Assembly (NCBI RefSeq): GCF_012489685.1
Contig: NC_080043.1
Coordinates: forward strand, 38,703,127 to 38,767,126
DNA from: Lotus japonicus
Lineage: Eukaryota; Streptophyta; Magnoliopsida; Fabales; Fabaceae
DNA length: 64,000 nt
Direction: 5' to 3'
Positions 1 to 11,500 of this stretch are shown piece after piece (position 1 is the stretch's first letter; every line of letters begins with the position of its first letter). The notes under the pieces were generated by a model that saw nothing but the letters and a program-made list of their open reading frames with translations, searched no databases and was not told where the DNA came from. The position numbers and the translations under genes were made by a program.

Positions 1-2
1 TG

Positions 3-14
3 TGGTATCAGAGC
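3..14 (+). other. Primer binding site (tRNA-iMet type)
   Basis: TGGTATCAGAGC is the usual plant LTR-retrotransposon primer site complementary to the 3' end of initiator tRNA-Met. The same motif follows the 5' LTR of the element at 24590-35695, which confirms the orientation. Confidence 0.9.
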
Positions 15-206
15 TTAGTCGAGTCATTTGGGAGTCTTTGGGGAATAGGTCTTCTGTGCTAGGTTGTGTGACTCTGCAAAGAGTGAAAATTGATTGTCTG
101 CAGAACGATTTTTCGTTCTAATTGATTGCATTGTTACTTAATCATATGGAATAGTTTGGTGCTATCATACGATTAGGACTAACAGTTTTCTTGGGGGTAA
201 CGGACG

Positions 207-1273
207 ATGGTGAACACGAATCAACTAGCAAAGATGATGGCCACTATGGCTCAGGCGATGACTAACCAAGCGAATGACAATGCTTTGAGGCGTGCTGCGG
301 AGGAAGCGCGTGATCGACACCAGCGTCAGAGGGAGGCGACTCTGGATCAGAACAAAGGGTTGAATGATTTCAGGAGACTGGATCCACCTAAGTTTTCGGG
401 AGGTACTGACCCGGACAAAACGGATCTCTGGATTGAGGAAATAGAGAAGATCTTTGGTGTGTTACAGACTGCTGAGGGAGCCAAGGTGGGAATGGCAACC
501 TTTCTGTTGTTGGGTGATGCAGAGTACTGGTGGAGAGGAGCCAGAGGGATAATGGAAGCCAACCATGTTGAGGTGAACTGGAATTCTTTTCGAACTGCTT
601 TTCTCGAGCAGTATTTTCTTAACAGTGCTCGTGACGAGCGTGAATCACAGTTTCTGACTCTTAAACAAGGGAGCATGACCATTCCGGAATATGCTGCTAA
701 GTTGGAGTCTCTGGCAAAACACTTTCGAATTTTCCGTAACCAAGTTGATGAGCCCTACGTGTGCAAGCGCTTTGTGAGGGGACTGAGAGCTGACATTGAG
801 GACTCAGTGAGACCTTTGGGGATCACGAGATTCCAAACATTGGTGGAGAAGCAACAGAGGTGGAGTTGATGAAGAATCGAAGATTGAACAGGGTTGGAAC
901 AGGAGGACCAGTGAGGTCGACACCACATAATTTTCAGGGAATGGGAAGATTTCAGGCGAGGAAGCCGTATCAACGTCCAGCGGGGAGAGGGTTTACCCCG
1001 GGATCTTACAAGCCGATGGCTGCTGCTGCTACTTCTGGAGGGTCGGGAAGCCGTACCCCAAACCGTGAGGTGACTTGTTTCCGATGTGGAGGGGTCGGAC
1101 ACTATGCAGACAAATGCACGATGCCACCAAGATGCTACAACTGCAATAAATCCGGGCATCTGGCTATGGATTGCAAGGCACCGAAGGCTGAACCGTCTGT
1201 GAATGTTGTTAGTGGGAAGCGTCCAGTGGCGAAGGGAAGAGTGTATACAATGGATGGTGAAGAGGCTGAATGA
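207..1273 (+). pseudogene. Ty3 Gag, one-base frameshift
   Basis: Gag packages the element RNA into virus-like particles. The first part (207-869) contains the capsid-like retrotransposon gag domain with the conserved run DAEYWWRG. The second part (860-1273) is in another frame and carries two zinc knuckles, CFRCGGVGHYADKC and CYNCNKSGHLAMDC. Comparison with the intact homologue at 30064 places a one-base loss near 848, where the reading frame leaves ...LVEK. An in-frame TGA at 1271 then separates Gag from the protease stub. The product is almost certainly non-functional. Confidence 0.9.
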
Positions 1274-1390
1274 GCGGATGGATTGATCAGAGGGGAATGT
1301 GAAATCGACGGTAATCTTCTGACTGTACTCTTTGATTCCAGTACAACATGCTCTTCATTACTCTCGAAGCGTGTGCAACACACCTAACTA
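1274..1390 (+). pseudogene. Aspartic protease stub of the Ty3 element
   Basis: Continuing the Gag frame past the TGA gives GLIRGECEIDGNLLTVLFDS, which resembles the start of a Ty3 protease. The usual DSGAT active site is degenerate (DSSTT), and a TAA follows within about 15 codons. The same position in the element at 30064 is also degenerate, so both copies descend from a line that had already lost protease function. Confidence 0.6.
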
Positions 1391-2838
1391 GCTTTTACGG
1401 TTTGAACTTGACTTATAGTTATTACAACTACTAAGACTTTATTTGGCTGTACTCGTGTTTTAACTATAGAAGTTACACGAGGTTTAGAATGACACGCTAA
1501 GCCTAGAAAGTAGTCTTGTACCGATGCGTTTATAAGGAAGCTAGAAGCTGAAGAATGAATCCTAGAGAAATTCCTTATGGGCAGTATACGTGTTATGTTG
1601 AGGGTGTGTGGTTCCGTAGCGGAATCGTTAGGGACTTGATATCAGGATATTTGTGGTTACTGGATGTTAGGAACTCATTGACTGTTCCAGTGGGTTTTTC
1701 TAAATTTCCACCTTCGATGTATTAGGCCTGATCAACCTAATATTGAGGGGGTGATATTCGGAATCACAGCTGGTCATGGACTTTGATAGAAGGATGTGTA
1801 AGATGAATTTGAATTGACCGAGGATTAGTCGGGTTGGAGAGAAAAGTTCGTGTTAAGTAATTGATTTTCCTTGGGAAGGAGTTGTAGCTTTAAGAAATGA
1901 ATATTCATTTAAGAAGTGTTGGAGAGTTAAAAGATATTGGTGGTCTAAACTTAGTGAAGGTTTAGATTTTAAGCCAATTGATTTTATCCCAAACGCGTGA
2001 GACATGAAGTCTTGTCAGGTTCTGATCGAGAGGCTAAGTGTTGGATTGATTGGAGGATGATTAAGTTACAGAAAGGAAAATGTTAGTATTAAGATGAATA
2101 CCTGAGGTTGTTATATTTGGACGAGTTTCGTAGAGTTTAAGAGTCAATGGAACTTTGTTATGGATTTTGATGATGCATATTACGGTTAACAAGTGAATTT
2201 TACTAAAGTTGTATGAGAATCCTAGAGCTAAGGTTGACCTAGTGAGCTGAGATTCATGTACACATAAGAGATTTAGTGGTGTTATCGGTTACGATAACAG
2301 TTAAATCTCAGAATGTTGAAGGATCGGATGATAAAATGGCTAGTTAAGTCCCTTGAGGTATAGTTATGATTTAATCTTCTAGAGGATAAGTCTCGATTTG
2401 TGCGAAGTGTTTGGGATTTCAGTAAGTGTAAATAGGTTTGAGTGAGGGAAGTTTTGAGGAAGAAGACGATAATAATGGATTGTTAGATATTAAGAGAAGG
2501 ATTATCTTATAAGTTGTTGATAAATTGATGTTGAAGGGGATAAGATTAGTGAAGGACAAGAAATAAGGACATAAGTCAAGTTTTAATTCGAATAGTGACT
2601 AAGTAGAAGTTTGATTTCTTGGTGTGTGTAAAGATAGTTACGAAGTTGGAGGTGTTTTAATGGACTAGCGGTTTCCAAGGGGATGATTCGTCTAGGAGTT
2701 ATCGAACGGACAAGTGGAGTTTTGGACTGTAGATGAAGATCACGAGGACAAGTTGAGTATTTACTTTGAAATGTCAGAGAGGCACCGAGTTTAAGAAGAA
2801 TTTCGAACGACCGAAAGTAAAGAAGTAAGTGGCTAAGA
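1391..2838 (+). other. Internal element DNA without readable pol
   Basis: No protease body, reverse transcriptase or RNase H can be read in any frame. The stretch 1490-1530 still matches 31335-31380 of the second element (block ctaagcctagaaagtagtctt). After that, the second element jumps straight to the integrase tail while this one retains about 1.3 kb of unrecognised sequence. Confidence 0.5.
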
Positions 2839-3115
2839 TTGTGCGACTGCACGGAGTGCCAACCGGTATCATTTCAAGCAGAGATCCGACGCAAGTGATC
2901 GAGTCAGACGACATGAAGTTGAATGATGGTTTGTCTTTTGAGACGCCGACAGTTAGCAGTGGGGATAGAAGAGTGAAACAGATAAGGGGAAAACAGATTG
3001 CTTAAGTAAAGGTTATGAGGAACAATGACACGGGCAATACTACATGGGAATTGGAAGACAAGATCAAGGAACTGTATCCCGGACTTTTTGCAGAACTCTG
3101 AGTTTCGAGGACGAA
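2839..3115 (+). pseudogene. Integrase C-terminal remnant
   Basis: The frame starting near 2839 reads IVRLHGVPTGIISSRDPT, the usual integrase-core motif around the second catalytic Asp region. It then joins directly to QVIESDDMKLNDGLSFETP and VKQIRGKQIA, which resemble the integrase tail. The catalytic Glu region and the linker are missing, so an internal deletion fused core and tail. A stop follows shortly after the GKQIA region. Confidence 0.65.
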
Positions 3116-3119
3116 ACTT

Positions 3120-3138
3120 TCTTTTTGGAGGGGAGTAT
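3120..3138 (+). other. Polypurine tract of first Ty3 element
   Basis: A TTTTTGGAGGGGAGTA-like purine run immediately precedes the TG that opens the LTR, as expected for the plus-strand primer of reverse transcription. Confidence 0.8.
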
Positions 3139-3830
3139 TGTAAGACCTGGATTTACAGAACAAGTTAATTTCCGACTCACGCGTAGAATTAGTGTAAGCG
3201 TGACAGGAGTTTGATGTTTGAGAAAGATTAATGAAGAAGAAAGTTCAGGAATTGCTTGAGGAATGTTGCATAGTCGTTGTAGGAATTAGTGCGAGTCGTC
3301 TGCACACCTGCCTTAGGGCGAGAGTGTCCAGAATAGGCTAATTTCGCTTTTAGAGCAACGTATTAAGTGAGATTTCAAATCCTTGGAAAATTTAAAGGTT
3401 CTCTTTATTTTTCCTTCGACCAGTGTTTCATTTCGGAACCCTGGACTGTACGCACGATAGTATTCACTTTTCAGAAGTCCGACGACACTAATTTCTTTGA
3501 GTCGAAACCCTAGATTCAATCGCTGGATGAAGACTTTTTCTTTTCGGGACTTCTAACCAAGTTTCCGTCCGCGTTGCCAGATTTGTTTCGACGTTTCCAA
3601 TCTTTCTCCAGAACAAAGTTTTGTCGTCTGACCATCACAGCAAAAAGTAGTTTTTCGGGACAGATTAACTTACACCACTTTTGGGATTTTAGATATCGTT
3701 TTTCCCAAATTATAGATATTTGTTCTGAGTTCTGGAATTCTGTCGCCAGAATCTCTCTTAGAATTCATCGGTGAATGTGCTGCAAAAATCGGAATCGTGA
3801 AATTTTCATTTTCCCGCGATTTCACCTGCC

Positions 3831-3839
3831 TATAAATAG
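3831..3839 (+). promoter_or_regulatory. LTR TATA box
   Basis: TATAAATAG lies inside the LTR, about 20 bp after TTTCATTTTCCCGCG. The same upstream block precedes the TATA box of the second element's LTRs at 25296 and 32360, which supports a conserved LTR promoter. Confidence 0.65.
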
Positions 3840-5242
3840 CCAAAAAAATTCAAAATATCTTCATTTTCTTTCCATTCAAGGCCGCGAGTTGTGGAGAGGG
3901 GAGGGAGAAGAATTTTTCACCGAAACTTGACCGATCTTCGCGCTGTTCGTTCCTACTTCAAGGTATCGAGGTGACTAGCTTGATTCTTACCTCTGATCAC
4001 TGTTTCTACTGCGTTTCTTTAGCTGTTTCTGTGCTCAAAGTTTCGAGCTTTTTGTAAAACTGTCCGTTTTTCCTGATTTCTCTGTTGGGGTATCTTCTCT
4101 ACATGCCCAAGAGCCTAAAACCTTCGTCGGTATTCGCCGATATGGATCGAGTTGTCCAAGATCTGAAAAACTGATTCAAAACCCTTTTTGTCGCACATTT
4201 CGAAACTTTAATGTCGAAAAGTCGTAATCTGACTTCGTGCCTTTAGGATTAGTTGTCACGGATATCGTTAGGATCATTGCTGTCAAATTTGTTTTCCGAA
4301 GTGATAACTTTGAGGTTTTGAGCTTTTATTTTGGACCAAAACGCCCCTGAACAACCGGATTTCGATCCGATTGTCCGAAAAATTTTCCGACAGTTTCTTT
4401 GCCTTAGTTTTACCCTAAAACTACCTTGTGAACTGATTAGATCGAAGAAAAAGAGCCGGAGCCCTTTTTCCCTTATGGCCGAGAGCTATATCAATGGGGG
4501 GGGGGAGTTTTTCGCTTTCGAAAACTTGTCTTTTTGTACCCGATTGTTGTATTCTAAAGCTTTAACGCTTTGTCTATCGTTAATGAGTTGTATTGTGATC
4601 GAGCTAATCGATTTTGTTTGGATTTCTGCTTTGTTTTCTCCGAGGTTCAGTTGAAGGGACTTTGGATATTTCACAGCAATCGTGTGAAGGATACTTTAAC
4701 CACGAGACTGGAGCAGCTCGAGGTTAGGGCAACTTACTATTAGCTATGACTGCATGATAGGCGTCGATAAATTCGACTTATGCTTTACTTTGATGTTGAT
4801 TATGTTGATGAACTGATGTTATGATGTTTTACATAACTGATGATGTTGAGATGTTATTGAATTATGCGTTTTGACGCGACTTCGGGGTGGGGATTCATTG
4901 ATCTGGTGCTATTTGCTATTTCGGGTTGGATGAACAACCCTAGGCAAGTTCAAACTTGGGGTTTGAGACTTAGCCATTTGCTCGTATTTTTAGACTTTCC
5001 CCGGGAACTTCTTTTGGTGGGTTTTGGGACATTTAGACTCTGAGAAATAAACTCATAACTTGACTAATTCAATTCGAAATATTTTTTATTAACAAATAAT
5101 CATAGGAGTACTAAAGGGGAAAATAATTGCGAAAGACGGGGAAAAGTCGACTTTTGTTGTGGGTTTTGGAGATTTGCTGGACACCAAAGGGGGGGTGAGC
5201 CACGGTGATGATTGAAAGTCACCGAGTACTTTAGTACTCTAG

Positions 5243-5480
5243 CTGTTGGAGTTGTGTTGTATTGACCGACACTAACTCTAGGTTCTTGTTTGTTGGAGTT
5301 GTGTTGTATTGACCGACACTAAACTCTTGGGTTTTGTTATTGGAGTTGTGTTGTATTGACCGACACTAACTCTAGGTTCTTGTTTGTTGGAGTTGTGTTG
5401 TATTGACCGACACTAAACTCTTGGGTTTTGTTATTGGAGTTGTGTTGTATTGACCGACACTAACTCTTGGGTTTTGAGTT
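5243..5480 (+). repeat. Five tandem ~47-bp repeats in LTR
   Basis: The block TTGGAGTTGTGTTGTATTGA followed by CCGACACTAACTC occurs five times, starting near 5244, 5290, 5339, 5386 and 5433. Units alternate between an ending in aactctagg and one in aaactcttggg. Each unit can fold: GAGTTGTGT pairs with ACAC-AACTC, leaving a one- or two-base bulge. Confidence 0.9.
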
Positions 5481-5556
5481 TTGGGTTTTGAGCTAAACAC
5501 TTGTGTTGTGAGGACGATTCGATGTTTGGCTAACCATATTGCATCATGCATCATTT

Positions 5557-5756
5557 GGTGAAGAACGGGAATGCTTCACCGATGCATTATTCGATGAGGA
5601 ACGGGAATGCTTCATCGATGGTGAGGAACGGGAATGCTTCACCAATGCATCATTCGACAAAGAACGGGAATGCTTTGTCGAGGATGAAGAACGGGAATGC
5701 TTCATCCATAGTGAAGAACGGGAATGCTTCACTAGTGGCGAACGGGAACGCGTCAC
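5557..5756 (+). repeat. Seven-unit stem-loop array with constant loop
   Basis: Seven units share the loop AACGGGAATG (last unit AACGGGAACG), flanked by arms that are reverse complements of each other but differ between units. The left arms are GGTGAAG (5557), TCGATGAGG (5591), TGGTGAGG (5619), TCGACAAAG (5654), GGATGAAG (5682), TAGTGAAG (5709) and GTGGCG (5735). Stems are 6-9 bp, with a G-T wobble in three of them. Confidence 0.9.
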
Positions 5757-6692
5757 AATTATCCGGATCATCTTGATTGCATTTCACGCATACATTCACT
5801 CTGACTGGAATTGTGTGCCGTTTGATTTATTGAAGCATTGTTAGAGCCAATAACATGCTAGGATTGCTTATATATATCAACATATATATCTATACCCCAT
5901 ATCACATGTTGAGTGTATATCTACTTATTTCCGTGAGTTGATCTTGGCGCCTTGGCTTTGGTTTCATGTTTGTGTTTGGGCGGTCGGCCTGCTGCCAGAT
6001 GTCGACAGTGGATTGGGTTTCGATGGTCTCTCCCTCGGGGGGGATCAGGTTTGAGCTGGTTGACCGACATGCCCCCACCGCTTGGGTGATCTATCTTGTG
6101 GGTCATCGAGCGACGCACCGGGGAAGGGTCATGGAGGACCGGACTGAAGAGCGTGGACGTCTAACGAAAGGAGTTCTACGACGCATGGAGCTGAGCTTCA
6201 ACTTGCCAACTTCAGTTCGCTGAGGACTCGGTACTGGGAGGGTAGGTTTAGGCAGGCGTCATATTTTGTGTAGAGCTCTGATTCGTTTTACTTTTGGGAC
6301 AGGGTAGGTTCCCGACGCATGACGTTTTGTGTGGTTCTCTTACTGAGGGATCACAGTGAGTCAGTCGGACCATAGGGGTCTTTGCTTAGGCCATTTTGAG
6401 GCCGACTTTCTCCTAGTGGGTTGTAATTATAAACTTTCTTACTCACACTTCTGGGTCTGTATATATTTGCCTACGAGCACACTACTTTGGAGTCACTGCG
6501 AATGCGCGTGACGTGGGAGTGCAGCTGAGGCTGTACATGTTTATATTTGGTGTACATCAGTTAGTTTAGTTGCTGGGTTATGTCTTTATTCTCAATCGCG
6601 TTTATTAAATCAAACGAAAAAAAAATTATCTGCTTTCTGCGTAAAGTTTATTTTTAGTTACTAAAGTGGCACCCGAAAATCGGGGTGTTACA

Positions 6693-7700
6693 CAGCCCGC
6701 CGGCAGTAACCCTCAATCCCTCATTCGTTGCTAATTGTCTACACCTTTTCGTATGCGCACCTCTGCTCATATATGTGCGACTCTGTCTACCATTTTGGCA
6801 CTCATGCTCACACGTTTATAATATTTACCTATCATTTATAATTTTAAATATTTAATCTTTTGAATAATCTTTGACATAATTGCACTTTTAGTCATTATAA
6901 TTTAGACCGTGATTATAGTCCTCTAATAAGGTTTTACCGAATCTAATACCTCTACTTTTTTATTTGGACAACAAAGTCTCCCAATCACTAACTCTCAAAT
7001 TCTCATCTTCTAAAAATAATCTTATGAAATTGAATTAAAGTAATCATTGTAGTCTTGTAGATGTTTTTGTCATCAACACTTTAATAAGTATTTTAAGTTG
7101 TGACACTATTTGGATATGTGTTTTGCTAAAGTCATGGACGCTCATTTGCATCAAAACTTTATTTTTATGGAGCTGGAAAATCGGTGTTCGAGTGTTGAAG
7201 GCAAGACACGTGATTTTGGCTTTCACCAACTCACCAGATTCCCTACAAGTCACGTGATTTTGGCTTTCATCAACTCACCAGATTCCCTACAGCCCGCCGG
7301 CGATAACCCTCAATCCCTCATTCGTTGCTAATGGTCTACACCTTTTCGTATGCGAACCTCTGCTCATATATGTGCGACTCTGTCTACCATTTTGGCACTC
7401 GTGCTCACACGTTTATAATATTTACCTATTATTTATAATTTTAAATATTTAATCTTTCGAATAATCTTTGACATAATTGCACTTTTAGTCATTATAATTT
7501 AGACTGTGATAATAGTCCTCTAATAAGGTTTTACCGAATCTAATACCTCTACTTTTTTATTTGTGACAACAAAGTCTCCCAATCACTAACTCTCAAATTC
7601 TCATCTTCTAAAAATAATCTTATGAAATTGAATTAAAGTAATCATTGTAGTCTTGTACACGTTTTTCTCATCAACACTTTAATAAGTATTTTAAGTTGTC
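6693..7700. repeat. Direct duplication of ~400 bp flanking the LTR
   Basis: The sequence beginning cagcccgccgg at 6693 and running to about 7105 recurs from 7290 to about 7697 with few differences (for example attgtctac versus atggtctac). The two copies are separated by about 190 bp. No gene is seen here. The first copy starts exactly at the LTR end, so the element landed at the edge of this repeat. Confidence 0.85.
7204..7290. repeat. 44-bp tandem repeat
   Basis: Two adjacent copies of a 44-bp unit start near 7204 and 7248. Each contains CACGTGATTTTGGCTTTCA and ends CCAGATTCCCTAC. They differ at a few positions. Confidence 0.85.
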
Positions 7701-8380
7701 TAATCATTTACTAATTTTTTTGCATATTAAACACATTCTAGAAGAACGATTTTACTCTGATTTGAATGGTAGATATAGTTGAACTCTTAGACCCATGTGA
7801 CTTGAACCCTCCTCTCACACGAATTAGATGCTATTGTAAATCAGATAAACTATATCGAAGGACTGGACATTCAATTTTTGCCTTTGATCGAGCACAATAA
7901 TTATCTTTCTATTATTTACGATTGTTTTGGCTATAAATTTTGACTAGGATATTCTCTTCGTCTATGAATAGTTTTCTTTCTCACATCTTAAGCTACCAGA
8001 TGTAGACTGTTACTATTGACAAATCAATAGTACCTTTAACTCTTCCTGTTAATACTTATTATCTTGATTTATGTACTTGAGGGGAGGCAGACTACCTTTG
8101 CATAGTTTGAACACACCCAATATTGAGTGATTTGAACGGATTAGAACTTTCAATTTTCTGATGTTACCACTTGCCAAATAGTTTATGAAGATGTTACAAA
8201 TGCATTAATGCCTTTGCATGGATGTCATAATCTTGTAAATGAATAAACAGCTTTATGCTAGATCATAATCATAGTAGTAGCTCATTTGCAACAGGATAGA
8301 AATCCTACTTATAAACAATGAGATGTTTCATTTTAAAACTATTATGTCAAACACATTAAGGTATACTTTCCTTTTCTTTT
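7701..8380. other. No gene seen; AT-rich intergenic
   Basis: No coding run, terminal inverted repeat or LTR boundary could be supported. Confidence 0.5.
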
Positions 8381-8384
8381 ATTT

Positions 8385-8643
8385 CAGGTGGCTAGATTGT
8401 CTACTGGTGACTCTTTAAATATGACAGAGCAGGATGAATTATCAATATATACTTGCAAATGATACCAGCTTAATTGCATAGGTCTAAGCAATTTTTATAA
8501 AAGCTTTGACTGATATCGTTGATGGTGATAAACCAACTGCTGAAGAAATCCTGCAGAATTTGGCAGCGGTGACTGCTGCACTTGATGTGGCTGTTGAGAA
8601 CGTCATCAGTTATATTAATCGGAAGTGCGTATCTGAACTTTGA
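8385..8643 (+). pseudogene. Exon-like coding fragment, family not recognised
   Basis: After a pyrimidine-rich stretch and a CAG at about 8389 there is a short coding-like piece (VARLSTGDSLNMTEQDELSI). A second piece at 8500-8640 reads KALTDIVDGDKPTAEEILQN followed by a helical Ala/Val-rich segment ending VISYINRK. A GT donor lies in the following bases. The composition looks like real coding sequence of a host gene, but I do not recognise the family and find no start or continuation. It may be a transposon-carried or truncated gene piece. Confidence 0.3.
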
Positions 8644-9092
8644 TAATCTTTCTAATTTGTTATATGCAATGTTGTGCGGTGAACTCCAATTGTACACTAC
8701 CAAAACTGATTGGAATTTGTGAGATTAAAGCAAAAATTGTGTCATTCTTTGTATTGTATAATAAGCATGGGAATTGCTATAATAATATAGCATGCCCTTC
8801 TGTTGTCATTTCTGTTCCTTTGACGACAACAGGAAAAGAGAAATACCTGATATAATAATATAGCATGCCCTTTTTAAATCATTCATTGTCTTTGAATATG
8901 TAATGTACCACAAGTTCGACCATTATATTGTTCAATGTCGAATGACTAAGTTCATGTTTGAAAATTTTTCTACAATTAATTTTGAAATTAGAATTAATTT
9001 TAGGGAGCAGTTTATGTGAGTAGTTTCTGGTTTTTCAGATTGATTATGATGAAAGAGAAACACATTTTCATAAGTTACAATTGTTGTGTGGC

Positions 9093-9686
9093 TAGGGGTG
9101 TCAATGGGTACGGGTGGGCATGGATAGCATATACCCACCACCCGCTCCACATGTAAAAATTTATACTCATACCCACTTCATACCCACATGGATATCCACT
9201 AAGTGCGATTTTAAAATATTCGTGGATATCCACGGACACCCGACACCTATGAACATAAATGAATTCAATTATATTTGTTTAAAAGAAAATTATATTAAAA
9301 TTAAAATTTAAGATTGGATTTTACAGTCAATCAATGTGTAAAGGAAAATACTTATTTTCTACCATTTTTTGGGCCTAAGGGCTTCTTTTTATCATTACCA
9401 TTGTATAAGTTTACTTGAAAAAGAATTATAACTCAAACACAAATTCATTAGATGTTAGAGTTGATAAACATCTATGTATATATATAAAAGATATTTTAGT
9501 ATTTTATACATCGGGTGGGTATCCATGGGTATGGATACATCAATATCCGTACCCGCCCCATTAATAAATGGATAGTGAAAATATCAATTAAATAAATCTG
9601 TAGATACCCGTGCGCGCGGGTAATTATATCCATAGTGGGTTTTTATCCGTGGGTATCCACGGATGTGGGTAATTTTGACATCCCTA
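9093..9686. mobile_element. hAT-like MITE
   Basis: The ends TAGGGGTGTCAA and TTGACATCCCTA are inverted repeats with one mismatch, and TGTGGC is duplicated outside them (9087-9092, 9687-9692). The subterminal regions are full of GGGTATCCA/TGGATACCC motifs in both orientations. No transposase is present. End sequence and approximate duplication fit hAT non-autonomous elements; only six of the expected eight TSD bases match. Confidence 0.75.
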
Positions 9687-9984
9687 TGTGGCGTAGATTA
9701 AGGTAGAGGGAGAGGTTAGGGCTGACACATTGGGGCACCATGGCCGCGGACCAATTGGGACAAATTAGGGGCTTTGATGCCTTCAAACTTGAATTTGAAC
9801 TTGGATCAAGTTGAAGAGTAAACCTTATAAAGCGATGTGGAGTCGAGGAAAGTGGACTGAAGGGAGACATATCGACATCGATTGAAAATCTGGGTTTTTT
9901 TCCAAAAATAAAAGTTGGCGTAAGGAAGGTGGGGTTGTGGCGGGAAGCGGTGTTTGATTTGATGTGGAGGAGGTTGGTCATTGA

Positions 9985-10260
9985 AAAGAAGAAGAAAGAT
10001 GTGGTGGGTGAAGCTTTTGTGGGCTGAATATTTTTTAACGGTCAGGTCGATTAAAAATTATATGTAGGGATGCTGCAAAAATAAAATTGATGAGGTGTGA
10101 AAAGAGCCACGCCATGTTTTTGGTAGCATGATTAAAAGTCAATTATATCTTTCAAGATAAGATCAAAATTGCGCTTTTTGAAACACAAAGACTAAAATCG
10201 AAGAAAAACTATTTTGTATAGACCGAAAACAATCTAAGCCTAAATAAAAGGATTTAATCT
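9985..10260. repeat. Dispersed repeat, second copy at 55.3 kb
   Basis: The run gatgaggtgtgaaaagagcc through agaccgaaaac and aagccta matches 55343-55508 at roughly 80 percent by eye. The copy at 55 kb is interrupted by a LINE insertion, so this copy serves as the empty site. Confidence 0.7.
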
Positions 10261-11269
10261 TGCATGTGTAGGGAAGTGAAAATTTCTCGAGTGAAGGGAA
10301 AGGGAAATTTCGGCCAAGTAGGGAAAGGTAGAGGGTTAATTTCTGAAAGAGAAACCCCTTCTAGAGTTCAAGAGAAGGAAAGGATAAGATTCAGCCCCCT
10401 AAAGCACCAAAACATGGGCACAACGCTAGATTAAGCATTGCCTTATCGCTAAAGTATGAAAATTCTTAATTAACTACTTCACAAATCCCTAATTTTCATT
10501 GATTTTTCAATTGCGTAGATAAAAAAAATGTCCACATGCATATAGATTTATTAAAAAGAACGGGGAATTAAATCATAGTTCAAAATATAAATTCATATTT
10601 AAAACAAATGTATTAAAGCATAGTAAAAACGACCAACTACCTCGTACCAGCACGGTACAAAGAGAAAGTTAACCAAACATGGGTTCAATAGACATAATCA
10701 AAGGAAATAACAGAGATGAATCCAACTCTGAGAAATCTACTCTTCTAGCCTCCAGGTGAGCCTCCATCAATCTCCACCTATCAGATGAAGAAGAAGCATA
10801 CGTGAAGTCAAGAAAAAGGTTTTAAACATTGTGGTTCTCCCTTTCATCACGTGGCCCATCTGCCACATCACCTGCAAGGGAAAAAATTAAAATTTGAACT
10901 CAATAATAATTCCTATAAATCAGTAAAAATCATAAAAAGCCTAAAAATAAAAAATTAGCCTAAAATTAGAAAAAAAAAACACTCAAATAACCCTATTTAA
11001 TAAAATAAAGTAAAGGAAAATATGAAAAAACAAATGCTTTTGTATATATCTTAGGCTCATCACATGTCAACCACGATGTTGAAGGAGGCTATGCACTTTC
11101 TATTATTGGGGAGGTAGGGGAGCCCAATGGACTTTAGAAATAAGGTCTTAAGAGAATTCAAAGTCACATTCTTATCCAAAATCTTAAGACATTGGTTATA
11201 TGAGTCATCTCTCATATAAGGTCTTTACCTCCACATTGTTAGTTATTTATTGGAAAATTTTGAATCTAT
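10261..11269. other. No gene seen; AT-rich intergenic
   Basis: Nothing with coding character or clear element ends was found. The last ~180 bp may belong to the decayed LINE that follows. Confidence 0.5.
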
Positions 11270-11500
11270 TTGCTCGAAGTATCGATTCCTAGACAGTTGC
11301 ATCCATTCACCTTGTATGGGTCTATGTTTCAGAATTCCTATCCAGGCATGGAACATCATTTTTTTCTTCAGGATATTGCTTGTAGGTTTGGGAGTTTCGT
11401 GTGTCTCTCAATGATGCAACAATACATAAGAGAAGATTCGATGAAGCGCATATTCTAATAGTTGCCCTTATTCCCTTCTTATAGGAGCAACCCATGAACG
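11270..11500 (+). pseudogene. LINE ORF1 (DUF4283-like) fragment
   Basis: One frame reads VWVYVSEFLSRHGTSFF, then after a stop VWEFRVSLNDATIHKRRFDE and AHILIV. This follows the DUF4283 pattern of plant LINE ORF1 proteins (W-V-R, then a short helix, then D-A-T, then A-R-I-L-I). It carries in-frame stops and has no readable partner upstream or downstream, so it is a relic. Confidence 0.55.

Larger units (their letters stand above)
1..6692 (+). mobile_element. Ty3/gypsy LTR retrotransposon, 5' LTR outside window, decayed
   Basis: The window opens at the primer binding site of an LTR retrotransposon, so the 5' LTR lies just upstream of base 1. In order there follow a leader, a frameshifted gag, a protease stub, about 1.5 kb without a readable pol, an integrase C-terminal scrap, a polypurine tract and a 3.55-kb LTR. 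The Gag layout (retrotransposon gag domain plus two CCHC knuckles), the tRNA-Met primer site and the LTR end GGGGTGTTACA fit the Ty3 Tekay/Del group; that lineage is inferred from general look. Reverse transcriptase and RNase H are absent, so the copy is non-autonomous. It shares its architecture with the younger element at 24590-35695. Confidence 0.9.
3139..6692 (+). repeat. 3' LTR of first Ty3 element (3554 bp)
   Basis: The LTR starts TGTAAGACCTGG right after the polypurine tract and ends CGGGGTGTTACA. It contains a TATA box (3831), a five-copy ~47-bp repeat (5243-5480) and a seven-unit stem-loop array (5557-5756). The end sequence and general order are shared with the LTRs at 24590, 31654 and 45611, so these are related families. 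The 5' mate is outside the window, so no TSD can be checked. Confidence 0.88.

Noticed and set aside
5544..5844. Open frames on both strands with repeated NGNAS / RECF / KHSRSS peptides
   Set aside because: They are translations of the stem-loop array in the LTR; all three frames are open because the repeat unit has no stops.
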